Assembly: GCA_958295665.1 (NCBI GenBank)
Contig: OY282558.1
Span: 330,061,106 to 330,125,105, forward strand
DNA length: 64,000 bases
Direction of reading: 5' to 3'
Source of the DNA: Tipula vernalis
Taxonomy: Eukaryota; Arthropoda; Insecta; Diptera; Tipulidae
Shown: positions 36,741 to 48,702 of the stretch, piece after piece
Numbering within the stretch: position 1 is the first letter of the stretch
How the letters are laid out: each line of letters starts with the position of its first letter
Notes under the pieces: generated by a model
What the model was told of the DNA's origin: nothing
Seen by the model: only the letters and a program-made list of their open reading frames with translations
Database searches by the model: none
Translations under genes and position numbers: made by a program

Positions 36741-38187
36741 GTAATTACATTATTCTAGAACTGCACCAAATGTTACGATTGTGATGAAGCAAAGTCTCCT
36801 GCTAAACCTACTAAACTCTAATGTCATGTCACAGGCCAATAATGTTCCTATATCTTGCATAAGCAGCACTCTTTCTATTTTTACAAACCTTTGTTACAGT
36901 TACAACCTTTGAATGAACTTGATACAGTTTTTTACTGAAGACATATATGTTTTGTACTGTAAAACGAAAAACAAATCGGATTCGTCACCGACTAATTTTT
37001 TTAATTGTCTGTACAAAAATAAAAGTTTTATTAAAGGCATCCGTTTATGGCAGGTTAATAAAAGGATAACAATTTTAAATGCTACTTTACTCAAATTTTA
37101 ATTTTAGAAAAATTAGAGTCGGTGATTTATCTTATTTTACATGAAAATCATTTTTTAATTTTTTAAGGTCTTTTTATTTATAAAGGATACGATATGAATA
37201 TTAAAATTCTGAAAATGACATATCATAAATCATAAAAGAAACAAAATGTATTTTATTTTTTAATATTCTCGATTTGATTCAAAGTCTATTATTTGATTTA
37301 TTTATAAAACGTATAAATCAATTTACATATAATAAGATACTAATGACTTTATAATGATCCGATTAGAAATGAATTCGATTCATTGTATTTTTATAACACA
37401 AAAAGTATCGTGAATGGCATAAACACCTTAATAGATTTTTATGTTGTTAATCTGTCTAGGGATTTTTATTTTTAAAGGTAATAAATTTTATACGTTATTC
37501 TTAAATACATAAGTAGTTTAAAAGTAGTTTTACAAATTGTCAGTGCCTTATTCCTTTAAATTTTAGAATGAACAAAAAAAAAAAAACGAGATTTTTTATA
37601 TTTTATAAACATATTTGTTGGTGGTTGACCATTAAATCTTTAACATTCTTCAAATTTTTAAATATCTTACATTTTTTATGTTTTGTATAATGAAAAAATA
37701 ATAATACACTTTACGACCGAATGCCGTGAGGTAAAGTAAAATAATTTTATATAAGTTCATTGTCGTATTACAAACAGTGGCAACAATTTTAACCTTTTGG
37801 AGATTGAAAATTATTTATTGGCTTGCTTCCGATGTTGAGGAACAAGGTATAATAAAAAAAATTGAGTCATTGTGCAACCAAATAATTCTCTAAACTTGGC
37901 AGAGATATGATCATATGGCTATGTTGCTCAAAGTTACTTGTAAAATTTCCGTCGAGTTACAATCACAGCTCGTGTAAAGAAATTCACAATACAACACATG
38001 GAGGATTACCAACGTTTTAGCAAGCAAAATTCTGACGATTTTAAGGCAAATGTCCTTATGGAGCTTCAATCCATATAATGTAGAGTTGATTTTACTACAA
38101 ACCTTGATAATCTGGGAATCCCACGTGAATCTATTGTTGATACAAGTGCCTAAATTATTAACGCGATTTTAAAAAGGGATTATTTTA

Positions 38188-38255
<68 letters not shown>

Positions 38256-38729
38256 CACTGTTCGTGCAATAAAATGATAAGTCAAAAACGTCATTTTTCA
38301 TGAGAACGCTTTTTAGGTTTTTCAACTATAACTTTTTCGACAGATGTTTAATTAAGAATATTCTTTACCGCAAACGGTTCACTTCTCCTAACAATTTCGG
38401 AAATTATTTAAAAGATCTAAAAAAATTAGTTTAAATAGGCAAACGCAAAACTCTTCGTGTACAAATTTATTAAAACAATATTGTAAGTACTAGATACAGT
38501 TGTTTTGGCTGAGGAAACTTTAAATTCTTATATTGTAAGTATAGTTATAGTTTTTATAAGGAAAAACGGAATTATTTTTTACTATTGTAACTTCAATTAT
38601 TGCAATATTGCAATAGAGTAAAAATTTAATAACATCTGTAATACAAAAATAAAACACAATAATAACTGGTAAAGTTTAATTATGCATCATAATTTGAATC
38701 ATTTATTGAATACGAAATATAGAAAATTT
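36741..38729. other. AT-rich desert with one (AT)n tract
   Basis: No gene recognised. Small opposite-strand frames at 36900-37101 are mutual shadows. Extreme AT content from 36900 to 37700. Confidence 0.45.
38194..38253. repeat. (AT)30 microsatellite
   Basis: Sixty bases of uninterrupted AT dinucleotides, a much shorter relative of the long tracts at 5.5-10 kb. Confidence 0.95.
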
Positions 38730-39965
38730 TAATCATCTGGATCTTCATCTATATGGTCAGTGTAGGGCAAAGTTTCATAAAATGATTTGTATATTCCAGG
38801 TATATAATTTATTTCACTCAGATACTTTAAATCCATATATTTGCACTTAGGAATCGAAATCTTTCGTTATATAATTTATCAACAATATACTACGGTTGAT
38901 TTGCTTTCTCTTCCTCCCGGGACGTTTTGAACCAGATGCCTCATCAAAATATAAAAAAATTTCTTCAAAATTTTCTTCAATACCGTATTTATAAAATAAT
39001 TTGTTTGGCTCATCTTTTGACATAAAAATTTCCCGAAAATTGAACAGTTAAGTTTTTAGTGTTTTTTGCAAAAAAATTTGAGTTCGAAATTTTTTTGAAA
39101 TCGGAAATATCAGACTGGTTCATTTCGTGTACCATATACGTAGATCCACTGATTTTAGCATTTCTAATGAGGCTATAATATTGAGCTGGTATATAGATAG
39201 TTTTTTTTTTGCGACATTTCTCTATCGTGGAATGCATTGAGTCACCCTCATTTTGTGTGTGTCCCTTCTCGAAAAATTTATGGCTTATATCAACTTTCAA
39301 TTGTCTGGATGCCCAAGAATAAAACGAAAATATGATTTTATTTTTATTTTGCCCAGGGCAGTTATCGGTCCAAAAGATGAATTTTTTCACATTGTTTTTG
39401 TTTTTTTCTTCTACCATAAATTTAAATAAGCAACTGGATACTTCCGACGCACCTTGACTCGCAATAGTTTCGTCCCACATGTAACAATGCCCCTGATGAC
39501 TAGCTAAATTATAAATGGTGAAATTATGTACATTTAATTTTCTTTTATAGAAAAAACTACTTGTTTCGCCAAACGGACACTGCAACACTTTCTGAAAGTC
39601 AAAACAAGCAGCTACAATATTTCTATGTACTATTGCGGAAGCTTTGTCAATGTTTTTCAACCTTAGTGCTTCATTTTTTAATCTTTTGTGTTCATCTATG
39701 AATGTTTTGATTTTTTCTTTATCTGAAGCAGACATATTATCGAAGCTGGTGCATTCATTACATTGGTCTTTTTTTTGATTTGAAAAAGCGTATGTTAAAG
39801 TTATAATTAAAAATTTCTCTGTACTGGCGTTCTGTGACCTGCTCTGTGCTAATGTCGTTCTCTTCAATCCATTTAACATATAATCTAAACATTTTGGCAA
39901 CTGAAAGATCATTATCTAAATATTGCTCTGTTGTTTGAGCTCGCAAGTAGTGTACCTCGCAAGTA
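38730..39965 (-). pseudogene. DUF7869-type protein, frameshifted, probably TE-derived
   Basis: The minus strand encodes most of a family that I recognise as DUF7869 proteins, common and repetitive in insect genomes, with no assigned function. N-terminal part in one frame: VHYLRAQTTEQYLDNDLSVA, FNYNFNIRFFKSKK. After a frameshift near 39775 in an A/T run: DQCNECTSFDN, then VHNFTIYNLASHQGHCYMWD, FIFWTDNCPGQNKNKIIFSF, HKFFEKGHTQNEGDSMHSTI. The Asp in TDNCPGQNKN and the acidic GHTQNEGDSMHS block are reminiscent of an RNase H-like integrase/transposase fold; that is inference. The C-terminus continues in shifted frames through SKRPGRKRKQ to HIDEDPDD and a stop at 38730-38732. The 5' side is cut at about 39965 by a LINE fragment. 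At least two frameshifts, so inactive. Confidence 0.75.
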
Positions 39966-40600
39966 GTGAATACCAACTTGGATAGTCCTTTCGTTTTGGT
40001 GTCATGCATGGAATACAAGATTCAATAATATTATACAGTTCGTTATAAAATATTCTGATTGAATCATTAATGCTTAAAGAACCAAATAAATTTGACCAGT
40101 CAATCGAACTTATTATGGAATTAATGCGATCATAATTTCCCTTTTTCCATACCCTAATTAATCGTGTTGAACCTTTCGATGTTTTGATATGTTTAATAAT
40201 TACATTAATTTCTAACGGTGGATGATGGGAATCAATTTTAGACAAAACGTCTGAAGCCAGCCAATGACACATGAATATAATCCTGAATATTTGAAATAAC
40301 TAAGTTTAATATTCTACCTTTAACATTTTTTATATAATTATGCTGTTTAGTGCCCGTGAAATTTAGCATATTAATGAGAGACTCAGCAGTACCGGAAAGA
40401 GATACCATGGTTGAATTATTTAAGTTACTCCCAGGAACCATAGGAAGGTTAAAGTCACCAGCTATAATAAAGTCAGAGTTTGGATTTAAATTAATAATAG
40501 AAGAAATATTATCAAAATAATGATAACAGTCGCCAGTTTTGGCATTAGATATGTAGGGAACATTAATATAAAGCAACTTCCCATTATCACTTCGAATGCC
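39966..40600 (-). pseudogene. CR1/Jockey-group LINE endonuclease fragment
   Basis: The minus strand shows WIGIRSDNGKLLYINVPYIS, SDFIIAGDFNLPMVPG (the GDFNLP endonuclease motif), NYIKNVKGRILNLVISNI and, in the next frame, SKIDSHHPPLEINVII and the linker to RT (RVWKKGNYDRINSIISSIDW, KDYPSWY). The RT itself is absent. The fragment is bounded by a Tc1-like transposase tail at 40600 and the DUF7869 relic at 39965, so it is an internal piece caught between rearrangements. One frameshift or stop separates the two parts near 40270. Confidence 0.8.
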
Positions 40601-41120
40601 AATCCAATATCTTTCAATTGGTCTAAGTTCTGATGAATTTGGCGGATTTTGCTTTTTCCACTTTAACATATGTTTCATCGTCCATATGCCAAGACGGTCG
40701 CCATACAGTTTTCGTGAACGGTTTTGGCTTAAATTTTTTTGTTTTTCACTTCGTTTCGGAATATTTTATTTTTTATATGTCTTCAAGTCATGCCTTATTT
40801 TTACCCGCTGGATCATTCCAACACTAGTACCTAGTTTCCCACATAAATCTCTGACAGACATTGATTTGTTTTTGCGAATTTCACTCACAGTTTTGGCGTC
40901 TAATTTAAGATTGTTGGGACCTTGTTTTCGACCGCTTTTTCGTAAATCCTTTACCGTACCATGTTCCCCAAACTTATTAATTATTTTTCTCGCTGCATCT
41001 TTACTTATATTTTCGCGCTTTGCTAAATTTTTAAACCAAACACCTTTTTCAGTGCACCAATTGTGCAAAATATATTTATGGACTTTTTCTTTTATTCGTG
41101 GCATAATTACAACTGAATAA
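40601..41120 (-). pseudogene. Tc1-superfamily transposase with catalytic core deleted
   Basis: The ATG at 41120 (minus) starts MPRIKEKVHKYILHNWCTEK. Helix-turn-helix units follow (NISKDAARKIINKFGEHGTV, GRKQGPNNLKLDAKTVSEIR, MSVRDLCGKLGTSVGMIQRV). After a frameshift near 40760 there is a MDDETYVK block carrying the first Asp (about 40680), and immediately the PPNSSELRPIERYW block with the final Glu at about 40605. The roughly 100 residues that normally separate these motifs, with the second Asp, are missing. So this is an internally deleted copy, fused at its end to the LINE endonuclease fragment. Confidence 0.85.
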
Positions 41121-41769
41121 CAAATTATCAAAATCAAACGCAATATTTATCTACAAAGAACTATTCTATCTAACGGAACTTTTCCATTACCATAGAATTA
41201 GTGCAAGCCAAAGAAAACTTAATTTTTTTGTGGATACTTTCTTTTCGATACAGTCCTTACTAAAAACTACAAAAACATAATTCTCTCTTTGAGTAAATTT
41301 ACTCTCCAACTAATGCGAGATCGTTTTGAGCGAGGTAAAAAATATATATTCAGAAAAATTTTCGTGTGGGTAAGTAGCTAGTATGCGCTGGAAACACCGG
41401 TGAGCAAACAAGGTTAGCTTGATCTTTCGAGTCATGTGTTCGTGACGTCATACAATTCCGCCACGTGTTTATAAATAAATAGAGAAAAAGCGAATGAAAC
41501 ATTTTGTGTTTTTATTTTTCGATTTTTTTACTTAACTCCTTTAATATTAGAGTTTTGTGTCGTCACAAAAAAAAATGGGGTTGGTGGTTGGTTTACATAT
41601 TTAGAGCTAAACTGGTATTAATTGAATCATGACCGGTGAATAAAGGGAATATGTATATGTTTATTTGTTTTTTTTTTTGTTAACTAACAAACTAAAAATG
41701 GGTTTTCATTGCGCTATGGGTTATTTATTGTTGCCAACCAGGAATATACATTTGAATACGATACAGACT
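41121..41769. other. No gene recognised
   Basis: AT-rich, no supported frames. It may contain the 5' flank of the Tc1-like element, but I found no matching inverted terminus. Confidence 0.35.
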
Positions 41770-42840
41770 AAATGTGGGATTCTAAACTGATTTTTAGATG
41801 AGATTCTGGAATATGGCCAAGTGGAATGGAGCTTGGTTATGTCTCAACCGATTATGATGAAATTCGAGTTGTACGATGGAAATGGGATCCTAAAATAATT
41901 TTTAGATAAAGTTCAGGAATATGGCCAAGTGGGATCTAACTTGGCTATTTCTTAACCGATTTTGGTGAAATTCGACACGTGCGACTTAAATGGGCTTCTA
42001 TAATGATATTTAGATGAAGTTCTGGAATATGGCCTATTAGGAAGGAACTCCGTTAGTTCTCAACCGATTATGATGAAATACGACTTGTGCGACGGAAATG
42101 GGATCTTCAAATGATTTTTAGATGAAGTTCTGGCATATGGACAAGTAGGATGGAACTTGGCTGTTTTTTGAACGATTTTGATGAAATTCGATACGTGCGA
42201 TAGAAATGGGATTCTAAAATGATATTTAGAAGATGCTCTGGAATATGGCCAAGTAGGTTGGAACTTGGCTATTTCTTAACCGATTATGATGAAATTCTGG
42301 AATATTTTGTATTAGGATCTAACTTGGCTATTTTCTAACCGATTATGATGCAATTCAACACGTTAACAACACAAAGTTAATAACCGATTATGATGAAATC
42401 CAGCATGTACGATGGAAATTTGATGCTAAAACATTTTTTAGAAGAAATTCTGGAATGCGGTTTATTCGAAAGGGAGTCGATAAACCCAATTAGAAAGGAA
42501 TTTGGCCACATCTTAATCGATTATGATGAAATTCAGCATATAAGATTATAAAATAATTTGTTGATATCCTTTAAGGATTTCTTCTCAAAATCATTATAAA
42601 CTCCCGTTTTTATCGTATTTGATCAAATCCCAGAACTTAATCTAAAATTCATTTTAGAATCTAATTTCCATCGTTCCTGCTGAATTTCATCAAAATCGGT
42701 TAAGGCCAAGCTCCTTACTAATTGGTCATACTGCAGAAGTTCATCTAAAACTCTTTTTACAATCCCATTTCCTTAGTACACGCTGAATTTCAAATAAACA
42801 ATTAAAAAGTGGTCAAATTCCTTCCGAATTAGCCGATCAA
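41770..42840. repeat. ~107-bp tandem repeat array, second locus, with inversion
   Basis: From 41770 to about 42560 some seven diverged units run in the plus direction, each with GGGATTCTAAAATGATTTTT, AGATGAAGTTCTGGAATATG, GCCAAGTAGGATGGAACTTG and CCGATTATGATGAAATTC. From about 42600 to 42840 two or more units run in reverse. Units vary by indels. This is the largest cluster of a family also seen at 25.1-25.6 and 27.8 kb. No protein is encoded. Confidence 0.8.
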
Positions 42841-43128
42841 TATCATCAATAACTTGAAGAAGATCGGTGCTTGTACTATGATTGTTACGGAAACCTGATT
42901 AAAACTGTGTTAAATATTTATATTTTGTTATATGGTCGTTAATTTGATCACGCATAAAATCTCGAAAACTTTAGATAATACCGATACCATACTGATTGGT
43001 CTAAGATTATCCAGCGAGTACGTAGTATTAAGTACGTTAATGGTGATATAACAAAAGGTAATTTCTTCTTTAAAAAAATTAGATTCATTGCATCATGACC
43101 AGCTGCGTTAGATTTTATGCTGTAAATA

Positions 43129-44629
43129 CAGTCCGTTACAGTTGATCAAATCCAATGAAAACAATGTAGGAAATACCCTTGCATGATTTAATTCTAACCC
43201 CCTTATTATTTGGGTTTTTACTAAAATTTAAAGAACATTATCACTAAAATAAAAGGATGAACATTTTTTTTTTTTTTGGAGTTTTAAAGTCGTACATTTT
43301 GTTATTTTGTTGGGAAGTACCAAAAAAATGCATTTTTTTATTGTTACATGTGAATAAATCCACGCCAGAATTTGAATAAATACACGAAATATTTTTATGA
43401 AATTATAATTTTTGTTTAATATTTAAGTTTTTATTTATTTATAATAATATATTTTTTTATTTATTTTAATAATGAGTGCTGCCTCCATTCTTTGAAATAA
43501 GCTCAAATATTCTATTGGGCATTGAATCGTATAGCGACTTCAAATAATTCAAAGAAATTTCGGCCCAAGCAGCTTTGATGGCTTCAATAAGTGACTCCTT
43601 ATCATTATACTGCTTATCCCCTTCATAAACCTTGCGAGAAAGTCATCCCCAAACGTTTTCCATAATATTTAAATCAGGAGAGTACGGGGGCCATTTAAGT
43701 AAAACGACGTTTTACTTGGAAATTCAGCCTTTTACCTTGCTGAATCCAAAATAGACAGATACAACTTAGCTGTCATTTTTTGATTTTGAAAAGCTAATTT
43801 AATCCTACCGTAGTATGAAATACCTCCCCCGACCATAACCCTTCCTTCCCTGCTATGATGTCGATTGAGAACTAGCTCTTCTTTGCGTAGGTTATGGAAA
43901 TAATAGTTATAACCATCGGGCCCATCTAAATTGAATTTTTTCTCATCTGAAAACACGACTTTATACCACTGGTTATTCCATCCATATCATACGCTCTTTC
44001 CCAAATTAAAGCCGATTGTTTTTTCGAGCTTCGTTTAATGGTGTTTTTTTTCTTAGTTTTCATCCGTTTAAGATGTTTAGCTTTAACACCGGCTTTCTCC
44101 TTGATTCTGCGAGCAGATAGAGCAGAATTGGAGGCAATACGAATTATTTTACGCTTATCTACCGGTTTTAATTTCGAAACAACTAATAATTTAGCATAAC
44201 AGAGTGACTTCGGCCTAGTTTTTTGGCTATGAATCGGCTCGAATGTCTTTGATCGTGGTAAGCATCAATTTTTCCCTTTTCAACATCGTTTAGGCTTTTG
44301 TTTTTTCCCATTTTTTAAAAAAACAATTTACAACACTAATTTAATTTTTATTTAATATTTTTTATTTTAATAAAACTAAACAAAAGAAAGGAAAATGAAC
44401 GGATTTATTCACGTGTACCAATAAAAATGAATTGTTCTTACCGTGTTTAAATGAAAAACAAAAAAAGGAACATTTCCAAAGCCAACTAGAAAACAAATTT
44501 TTAGTCATTTGAGTGATGAAATCATCTACCTTTCAGAGTAGAAAAAACAATAGCGATAGAATCCAAAAGAGATGAATTGTGGAGTTCCCATTTTTTTATT
44601 TAGTGGATTTAATCTGCTGTAACGGACTG
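43129..44629 (-). mobile_element. Tc3-like DNA transposon, nested
   Basis: The ends read TACAGTCCGTTACAGTTGAT at 43127 and, in reverse complement, TACAGTCCGTTACAGCAGAT ending at 44631, with TA as target on each side. Inner inverted words such as GTGAATAAATCC pair near 43350 and 44410. It encodes one transposase pseudogene (43466-44311). The insertion split a LINE. Confidence 0.9.
43466..44311 (-). pseudogene. Tc3-like transposase, internally deleted
   Basis: The ATG at 44311-44309 starts MGKNKSLNDVEKGKIDAYHD, the bipartite DNA-binding N-terminus of Tc3-type transposases, then SRFIAKKLGRS. Frames break in the middle. VFSDEKKFNLDGPDGYNYYF equivalents at about 43956 carry the first catalytic Asp, with GRVMVGGGISYYGRIKLAF following. 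The second Asp block is absent (deletion near 43715-43735), after which YSPDLNIMENVW holds the Glu. The C-terminus EAIKAAWAEISLNYLKSLYD, then PNRIFELISKNGG, ends at TAA 43466-43468. At about 280 codons it is shorter than Tc3A-type enzymes (about 330). It is dead, but the ends could still be moved in trans. Confidence 0.88.
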
Positions 44630-45091
44630 TACTTTTCAAAATATCTAATTCCATTACACTGCTAACTGAAAACAAATTAGAAGTGAAACTACTTGTAGCA
44701 TTAAAATCTGGAAGAGGAAAGGCAACCGACTTGTTAGGTATGTTGCAAAAATAAGAATTTACTACAGCAGACCTTCTTTTTCTTATGCCAATCGTATTAA
44801 TATTTCCTCAAATTCTTGCCATAGTTAGCTTATGGTTATGAAAGTAATAATTTTGTTTAGCGACTCTAATCAAATCAGTAACACAATTTCGTTCGTTCTG
44901 ATATACATATTTTGCGGTGCTTCATATCGGAAGTTCTTATTGTAGTACAAACTGGCCCCTCAGTTTTAGTTTCTATGAAACTTATTTATATTACCTTAAA
45001 TAATAAAATTAGTCACGGTTTAATTACTAGACACATTTATTCTCATTCTCCACATTAACCATTAAAATTCGAAGAGTTGTCAAATGTTATA

Positions 45092-47090
45092 CTTATTTAT
45101 TTATTCATCATTAAAAAAAACAAACACAAATATGGAAAAGCCTTTTCACAATAATTTAAAAACACCTTTTTTTGTGTAACGCAGTTTAAACATACATAGG
45201 TGCGATATAATATAATTTAACATAATTAAAAACTAAAATTAAAATACAATAAAATAAACAGGTAATAATAGTATTTAAAAATGAGTCAGGAAATCAAATA
45301 GGATAATTGAGGTCAGGATAAAGAAAGAGAAATAAGAATTAATTCATTTTACTGGTTTCATCATAAAGTTTTTTAAAGTTACACAAACTAGTCGCAGCTT
45401 TAGCAGTTGGATGAACATTATTCCATAGTTTAACTTCATGGAGAAAGAAAGATCGATGTCTCGGTTTAGAGACTTACATGACTTAGGCAGATTCAAATTT
45501 AATGTGTATCCCGATTTACTAAAATTAAGATTTTCATATAGATAACAAGGAGTTCACTTCTGAATCAATTCTAGATATTTATTCAAAGTCATGTTAAATA
45601 TTTGTTTCGACAAAGCTGTAATAGGATCACCAATACGTTTCAAAAATATGTACCTCGCACATTTAACCGTTTCAAGGATATTTTGGAAAAGTTCAGATAT
45701 ATTGGAGCACAGTATGATATTAAAGGACTCACTAGAGTTCGAATCACTTGAAATAAATATTGCTGTGCTTCAAAGTTTACTTAAAATCCAGTATATTTTT
45801 TTCTGCACATGTTATTTACATGCACAGACCAGTTCAATTTATTGTCTATGAACAAACCCAAGCTTTTGATTTTGTCATAGAAATCGATCCTTTCATTATC
45901 AATTACTAGATGAATAAACGGTATAATACTTGCTTTTTATTCGAAAGGATAATAGCTTGAGATTTACTGGCGTTAATTTGGAGTTTTTTTACGGTTGACC
46001 AATCAAGTACCTTGGATAATATGATAGTTTGTAAGTACTATTAGTTTTTTGAACGACTTTGCTTATTTTATTTATGTAAATAGAGAACAATATTAGCCCC
46101 AAAATCGAACCTTGAGGAACTCCAGAAGTAATACTAAAATGTTAGTTTTACTAAAATGTTCATAATATTTTACTGATTGCTGTCTTAAATGTAAATAAGA
46201 AACGACTAATTGAAAAGCGCATTTAGAAAAGTTATACTCTTTACATAGCTTCATCACTAAGGTTGTATGGTCAATTTTATCAAATGCATTAGAAAAATCT
46301 AAACGAACTAGAATACCAAATTTACCAACTTCTATATTAGTAGTAATATCGTCCACAACTTTTAAAAGTGCTGTAGTAGTGCTATGATTCGCTCGAAAAT
46401 CAGATAGATATTTGTTTAATAAGTTATACTTTGTTAAATGACCGTTTGTATTGAATAATTTTTTCAAACAGTTTGGATAACACTGGTAAAATGCTAATTA
46501 GGCGAAAATCGTTCACAATAACTGGGGCACGTGTTTTAGGAATAGGTGTAACTATGGCTATTTTCCACGTATCTGGAAAGACAGATTTAGTAAGTGCTGA
46601 ATAGAATTTATTAGATAGGTTAAATGGGGCAAAATTATTGGCATTAAAAGTTTAATAAAAATAAGTGGTATGCCATCAGCACCAGCCGTGTCGGATTTAA
46701 TTCCATCAAAATGACGGGAAACTTCATCATTAGAAAGATTACGAGAATAGAAAGCAGTTTCAAAACTGTATTGCAACGTATCCAAATTCAACTTATTATT
46801 ATTTGCAAGGAAAACCGAACCAAAATATTCAATAAATTCTTCCCGAGTTAGATTAGATTTCGAGTCAGCACAAGGAGAATGAATGTAAGCCATAAAATTT
46901 TTCCAGAATAGTTTACATGGGATGTTTTTGTTAAAACGATCATTGAAAAATTGTCGTTTTGTGAACTTAATCATATTCTTTACTTTATTCTGACCGATTA
47001 AATTCAGTTTTATTTCGTTTCCAGTTCTAGTAAAGAAAATCGCGAATATTTCGATACCTGAGAATTTCATTACCAAAGTTAATCTCATTT
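45092..47090 (-). pseudogene. CR1/Jockey-group LINE, RT to 3' tail
   Basis: On the minus strand, 47088-46558 gives the linker and RT start (FTKRQFFNDRFNKNIPCKLF, LTREEFIEYFGSVFLANNNK, IKSDTAGADGIPLIFIKLL); 46467-46093 the RT palm (DFRANHSTTTALLKVVDDIT, VRLDFSNAFDKIDHTTLVMK). GSILGLILFSIYIN follows at 46085, KIKSLGLFIDNKLNWSVHVN near 45860, and the C-terminus KLWNNVHPTAKAATSLCNFK to a stop at 45339-45341. The FADD part is deleted near 45990. A ~240-bp 3' UTR ends in an (AATA)n-like tail at 45092-45105. The endonuclease half is missing (5' truncation near 47090). Frameshifts near 46500, 46090 and in the thumb make it inactive. Confidence 0.87.
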
Positions 47091-47884
47091 AATGGAGGTT
47101 TCACTAAGTACTTTCGAAGCGGTGCAAAGTGTTAAGTAAATCTAATAAAAAAGCATTCGCAGAATTTTAATAAATGATGAAGGAGAGGGTGTGCGGAGTA
47201 AAAAATTGGGTAAATTATCCATTGTAAATCTAAAATAATAATAATAATAAAAACAAAATGTAATTTAATGTGTTAATGTAATTCTTCTAAACCGTTGAAA
47301 ATTATTTATTTAATTAAATTGTTGGTGAAAAAATTATTTAGGGAACATTAATTTGAATTTACATATTTAGAAATATCGGCCTTTCAAGTTTTGCCTTTTA
47401 AATAAAATATCGAACTTGATAAATCGCTAATTTTATTTGCACTGACCTATTCCAACCAATTTTATATTATACTGTCGATAACAAATTTATCACCTCATAT
47501 TGACAATTGATAATTAAAATTATTGTATAAATTATAATTAATATACGTTTGTATGTCTACTAAATTATTAAACAATTTAATTGTTAAATTAACTGTAAAA
47601 TTATTCTGTACAAATATCGTTTAATTTAAATCATTTTTTTTTTTACTAATTATAATACAACATAAACTACGGTTGCCGTTTTGTTTTATTTTAAGAATTT
47701 AATCGAGCATGGAATTTTAATTCGACTATTTAATTAAAACAAATAACAAAATTAAAGCGGATAATAAAAATACTAGCAATGATTTATGTATGTTTGTTTA
47801 TACAAATGTACGTATATGGAGTGAAACTGAATAAAATGACCGTGATCACTCTAAACAATTTAAGAATTAATTGGCGTGGTCATT
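47091..47884. other. AT-rich spacer, no gene
   Basis: Very AT-rich DNA between two oppositely oriented LINEs. No frames or repeats worth calling. Confidence 0.45.
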
Positions 47885-48463
47885 GATAAATGATAAATGA
47901 AGTCTTGCAAAATCGTAATGCGAAATTTGAAGAACCAATCAATTTAAATATGGATGGTAAATTGATCACAAACCAAAGGGAAGTTGCAAATAATTTCAAC
48001 AAATATTTCAATGATATTGGTGTGTTTTCCTGTAAGACTAGCCCTAATATTTTAGTGAATCGTAATGTAAATAGCATGCTGCGCAATTTTGAAGTTACGG
48101 ACTACGAAGAAGTTAATTCAATCATATCTTGCTTAGATTCTTCCAGCTCAATGGGTTGGGACTCCATATCGGTAAAACTTATTAAGAAATTTAATTTTAA
48201 AATAACACCAATTTTATGTACTGGTATAAATGAAACAATCTTAACGAACAAGCTGCCCAATGAGTTGAAAATTGCTCGTATTACTCCGATATTTAAATCA
48301 GGGTCTAAGCAAGACATTAATAATTACAGACCGATATCCGTTCTTCCAACATTTTCAAAAATTTTTGAAAAGATTATCCATAAAAGGTTACAACTTTATT
48401 TAGACAACAATCAATTAATTAGTTCTAATCAATTTGGCTTTCAAAGAAATAGCAGTACGCTTT
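47885..48463 (+). pseudogene. CR1/Jockey-group LINE C, first half of RT
   Basis: The open frame from about 47890 reads MINEVLQNRNAKFEEPINLN, LITNQREVANNFNKYFNDIG, SSSSMGWDSISVKLIKKFNF, KLPNELKIARITPIFKSGSK, NYRPISVLPTFSKIFEKIIH and SNQFGFQRNSSTL, the linker and first RT blocks of a LINE. It is cut at the codon for the Leu after SST by the 11.6-kb insertion. The partner half is at 60092-61259 in the same phase. The 5' end is truncated at about 47885; a weak direct repeat TTAAGAA (47860 region and after the 3' A-run) may be the target duplication. Confidence 0.9.
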
Positions 48464-48702
48464 ATGAATGTGAATTTCTTCCTAAACTTTCCTAAAATCA
48501 CAAAAACAAGAAATTGTGAGAATGTATGAGTGAAACTACGCATTAACGAATAAATTATACATTACTCAATAAGTAAATGATATTCAACCTTTTGTATTGA
48601 TACGTCTAAATATTATGTGAAATATTTTTTGAATATTCCATTATTAATTTCTGTATGATAATTTATGTTGATAAAAATACTAATGTTCAATACCATACGT
48701 CG
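48464..48702 (+). repeat. Left terminus and sub-terminal region of the TIR element
   Basis: Holds the left inverted terminus (48464-48497) and about 200 bp of AT-rich DNA up to the first diverged satellite monomer. CCTAAACTTTCCTAAAAT here recurs in reverse complement at 59833-59852 near the other end. Confidence 0.7.

Larger units (their letters stand above)
42825..44960 (-). pseudogene. Jockey/CR1-group LINE RT fragment, split by a Tc3-like element
   Basis: Outside the nested element (43127-44631) the minus strand reads VAKQNYYFHNHKLTMA at about 44880, NKSVAFPLPDFNATSSFTSN at 44735-44680, and VMELDILKS up to the insertion. On the other side it continues with SIKSNAAGHDAMNLIFLKK (43120-43060), then a gap and SGFRNNHSTSTDLLQVIDDI near 42890-42840. 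These are the linker and the first RT blocks. The palm with FADD and the C-terminus are missing: homology stops where the ~107-bp repeats begin. Removing the inserted element with one TA leaves the reading frame continuous across the site, so the LINE was still in frame here when hit. Confidence 0.8.

Noticed and set aside
45591..45851. 86-codon plus frame
   Set aside because: It is antisense to the C-terminal region of the minus-strand LINE at 45092-47090.
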